A DNA stretch of 64,000 nucleotides from Shewanella piezotolerans WP3 (GTDB lineage: Bacteria; Pseudomonadota; Gammaproteobacteria; Enterobacterales; Shewanellaceae), in NCBI RefSeq assembly GCF_000014885.1, contig NC_011566.1, positions 3,825,501 to 3,889,500 on the forward strand. Direction: 5' to 3'. A program made the position numbers and the translations under genes. This document shows positions 62,390 through 64,000 of this stretch, one piece after another; positions within the stretch are counted from its first letter, which is position 1, and each line of letters opens with the position of its first letter. The notes below the pieces were generated by a model. The model made no database searches, had not been told where the DNA came from, and saw nothing but the letters and a program-made list of their open reading frames with translations.

Positions 62390-63127
62390 ATGACAACAAT
62401 AACAGACAGACTAGCGCTCGCCCAGCACAGGATTAAACAAGCAGCACAAAATTCTTCACGGAACCCAGCAGGTGTACAACTGTTGGCGGTGAGCAAAACC
62501 AAGCCAAATGAGCAGATCATAGAGGCCTATACTGCAGGTCAAAGACGTTTTGGTGAAAACTACGTGCAAGAGGGGGAGGAAAAGGTAAAAAGCCTAAGTC
62601 AAGATTACCCCGATATCGAGTGGCACTTCATTGGCCCTTTGCAATCAAACAAAACCAAAATAATTGCAGGCCTTTTTGATTGGATGCACACCGTTGAGCG
62701 AGAGAAAATTGCTAGCAGGCTAAATGACCAACGACCTGAACACATGAGCCCACTGAATGTCTGCATTCAAGTCAATATCAGTCAAGAAGCCAGTAAGTCA
62801 GGAGTGACTACGGCTGAAATTGCGGCCTTAGCAGAGAAAATCCACTTACTGCCTAATTTAAACTTGCGTGGGTTAATGGCAATCCCATCAGCCAGCGTTG
62901 ATAATGTCACTGCAATCGCAGAACTTGCCGAGTTACAAAAGCAATATCAGCGTTTGTCAGCTAAATACCCGAGTGTAGACACTTTGTCCGTCGGCATGAG
63001 TAATGATCTTGAATTGGCAGTCGCCCATGGATCAACCATGGTACGGATCGGTAGCGCTATATTTGGCGCACGCGATTACCCCAAAAATGGAGCCATTAGC
63101 AATCAAGCTCAACGCTTAGATAAATAA
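62390..63127 (+). CDS. yggS: YggS/PLPBP family pyridoxal phosphate homeostasis protein
   Basis: A 245-residue PLP-binding protein with a TIM-barrel fold. LLAVSKTKP contains the PLP lysine (Lys36); FGENYVQEGEEKV, EWHFIGPLQSNK, and LSVGMSNDLELAVAHGSTMVRIGSAIFG are family signatures. It buffers free PLP and affects amino-acid metabolism. It is followed by proC after about 120 nt, the usual arrangement. Confidence 0.95.
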   Translation: MTTITDRLALAQHRIKQAAQNSSRNPAGVQLLAVSKTKPNEQIIEAYTAGQRRFGENYVQEGEEKVKSLSQDYPDIEWHFIGPLQSNKTKIIAGLFDWMHTVEREKIASRLNDQRPEHMSPLNVCIQVNISQEASKSGVTTAEIAALAEKIHLLPNLNLRGLMAIPSASVDNVTAIAELAELQKQYQRLSAKYPSVDTLSVGMSNDLELAVAHGSTMVRIGSAIFGARDYPKNGAISNQAQRLDK

Positions 63128-63246
63128 TGTTTAATAACGACAGGGCTTGTTATTGGGCTACCTTAGCTAAATATTAAGCTTTATACTGGTAATATTTTTC
63201 GAGTCGTAGAAATGTGTCGTCCTAACTAGAATAAAAAGAGAACTCA

Positions 63247-64000
63247 ATGTCACAAAAAAATGTCTGTTTTATTGGTGCTGGTAACATGACACGCAGCATC
63301 GTAAGTGGTTTAGTGAAAAGTGGTTACTCCCCTAAGCACATTACGGCTGCCAACCCAAGCCAGCCTAAACTTGATGCGCTACAACAAGATTTTGGCATTA
63401 ACATCACTAACGATAATATAGAAGCCGCAAAATCTGCTGATGTCATCGTATTAGGTGTAAAACCGCACTTAATGGCATTAGTTGGTGAGCAGTTAAGTGA
63501 TTTAGATCTTTCAAATAAGTTGATAATCACCATCGCTGCAGGTGTAACAGCTAAACGCTATAGTGATTATTTTAAGCAAGAGATCAAATTAATACGCACT
63601 ATGCCTAATACCCCAACTCAGATAGGTGTAGGCTTAACGGGATTATTTGCGGGGGATGATATTTCTGCCGAAGATAAAACTTTATGCGAAACACTGATGG
63701 CAACCGGTGGTGAAGTATTTTGGGTCAACAAAGAAGAAGAGTTAAATCAGGTCATCGCTTTAGCAGGAAGTTCACCTGCATACTTCTTCCTGTTTTTAGA
63801 AGCTATGGTTGAAAGTGCCGTTAAGAGTGGCATGGCTGAAGTTAGTGCAAGAGAGATGGCACAACAAGCGGCATTGGGCGCAGCATTAATGGTTAAACAG
63901 AACCCAGATTTGAGCTTAACGCAACTAAGAAATAACGTCACTTCAAAAGGCGGCACTACAGCGCAGGCGATCGCCACTTTTGAACAGGGTAATATACGAG
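63247..64000 (+). CDS. proC: Pyrroline-5-carboxylate reductase (3' end outside window)
   Basis: The frame opens at ATG 63247 and runs off the right edge after about 251 residues; the usual length is about 270. The N-terminal Rossmann motif is CFIGAGNMTRSIVSGL, followed by VILGVKP-like VIVLGVKPHLM, RTMPNTPTQIGVGLTGLF and, near the edge, VTSKGGTTAQAIATFE, the ProC signature. It makes proline from pyrroline-5-carboxylate with NAD(P)H. It follows yggS on the same strand. Confidence 0.95.
   Translation, partial: MSQKNVCFIGAGNMTRSIVSGLVKSGYSPKHITAANPSQPKLDALQQDFGINITNDNIEAAKSADVIVLGVKPHLMALVGEQLSDLDLSNKLIITIAAGVTAKRYSDYFKQEIKLIRTMPNTPTQIGVGLTGLFAGDDISAEDKTLCETLMATGGEVFWVNKEEELNQVIALAGSSPAYFFLFLEAMVESAVKSGMAEVSAREMAQQAALGAALMVKQNPDLSLTQLRNNVTSKGGTTAQAIATFEQGNIR

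Noticed and set aside
1..64000. CRISPR arrays, tRNA/rRNA genes, prophage or integrase genes
   Set aside because: I found no regularly spaced repeats, no recognisable tRNA or rRNA sequence, and no integrase, transposase or phage structural gene in any frame.

Overview
The window looks like a chromosome segment of a marine gammaproteobacterium, most likely Shewanella. The reasons are the gene sets and their order, judged from family knowledge because no database search could be run: a PomA/PomB sodium-type flagellar stator next to xseB-ispA-dxs; grpE divergent from nadK; a lactate cluster with lactate permease, Dld-II and lldEFG; pilT/pilU divergent from yggS-proC; and a high density of c-di-GMP proteins. 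No rRNA, tRNA or CRISPR array was recognised.

Layout. 1-6.3 kb: 5' part of thiI, pomB, pomA, a small inverted-repeat element, then the xseB-ispA-dxs operon. 6.3-12.4 kb: an accessory block, all on the minus strand, between dxs and grpE. It has three repeats of a two-gene cassette (small exported protein A followed by larger anchored protein B or C), with terminators after the two complete A-B pairs. I recognise no known family for A or B. This is the best candidate here for an undescribed system. 12.4-22.5 kb: grpE with a near-perfect heat-shock promoter, nadK, and the lactate utilisation cluster, whose permease gene is interrupted by an in-frame TGA. 22.5-35.8 kb: TonB-C-domain proteins, a COG0523 GTPase, a membrane ATPase-like protein abutting an MscS channel, two interrupted small genes, a SigZ-like sigma factor followed by a eukaryotic-type glutathione synthetase, a PatB-type C-S lyase and a DEAD-box helicase.

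35.9-55.3 kb: c-di-GMP and signalling genes (two EAL proteins, one HDOD protein, one TPR protein with a degenerate GGDEF, one intact diguanylate cyclase) interspersed with metabolic genes (OsmC, thioesterase, trhP, porin, DUF3299, amidohydrolase, ferredoxin, M61 peptidase). 55.3-64 kb: ppnN-xni, a DUF3192 protein, hemH, pilU/pilT, yggS and the 5' part of proC.

Three families of short non-coding repeats are scattered through the intergenic regions: a 267-328 bp element with 16-bp terminal inverted repeats (3 copies), an element with TAGGGGCTGTTGATCTTTC ends (full, deleted, 55-bp hairpin and single-end forms), and a 32-bp motif (3 copies). Three genes are broken by single-base changes (lldP, a small gene at 28.8-29.1 kb, a putative lipoprotein at 34.0-34.4 kb). 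These may be real decay or sequence errors.
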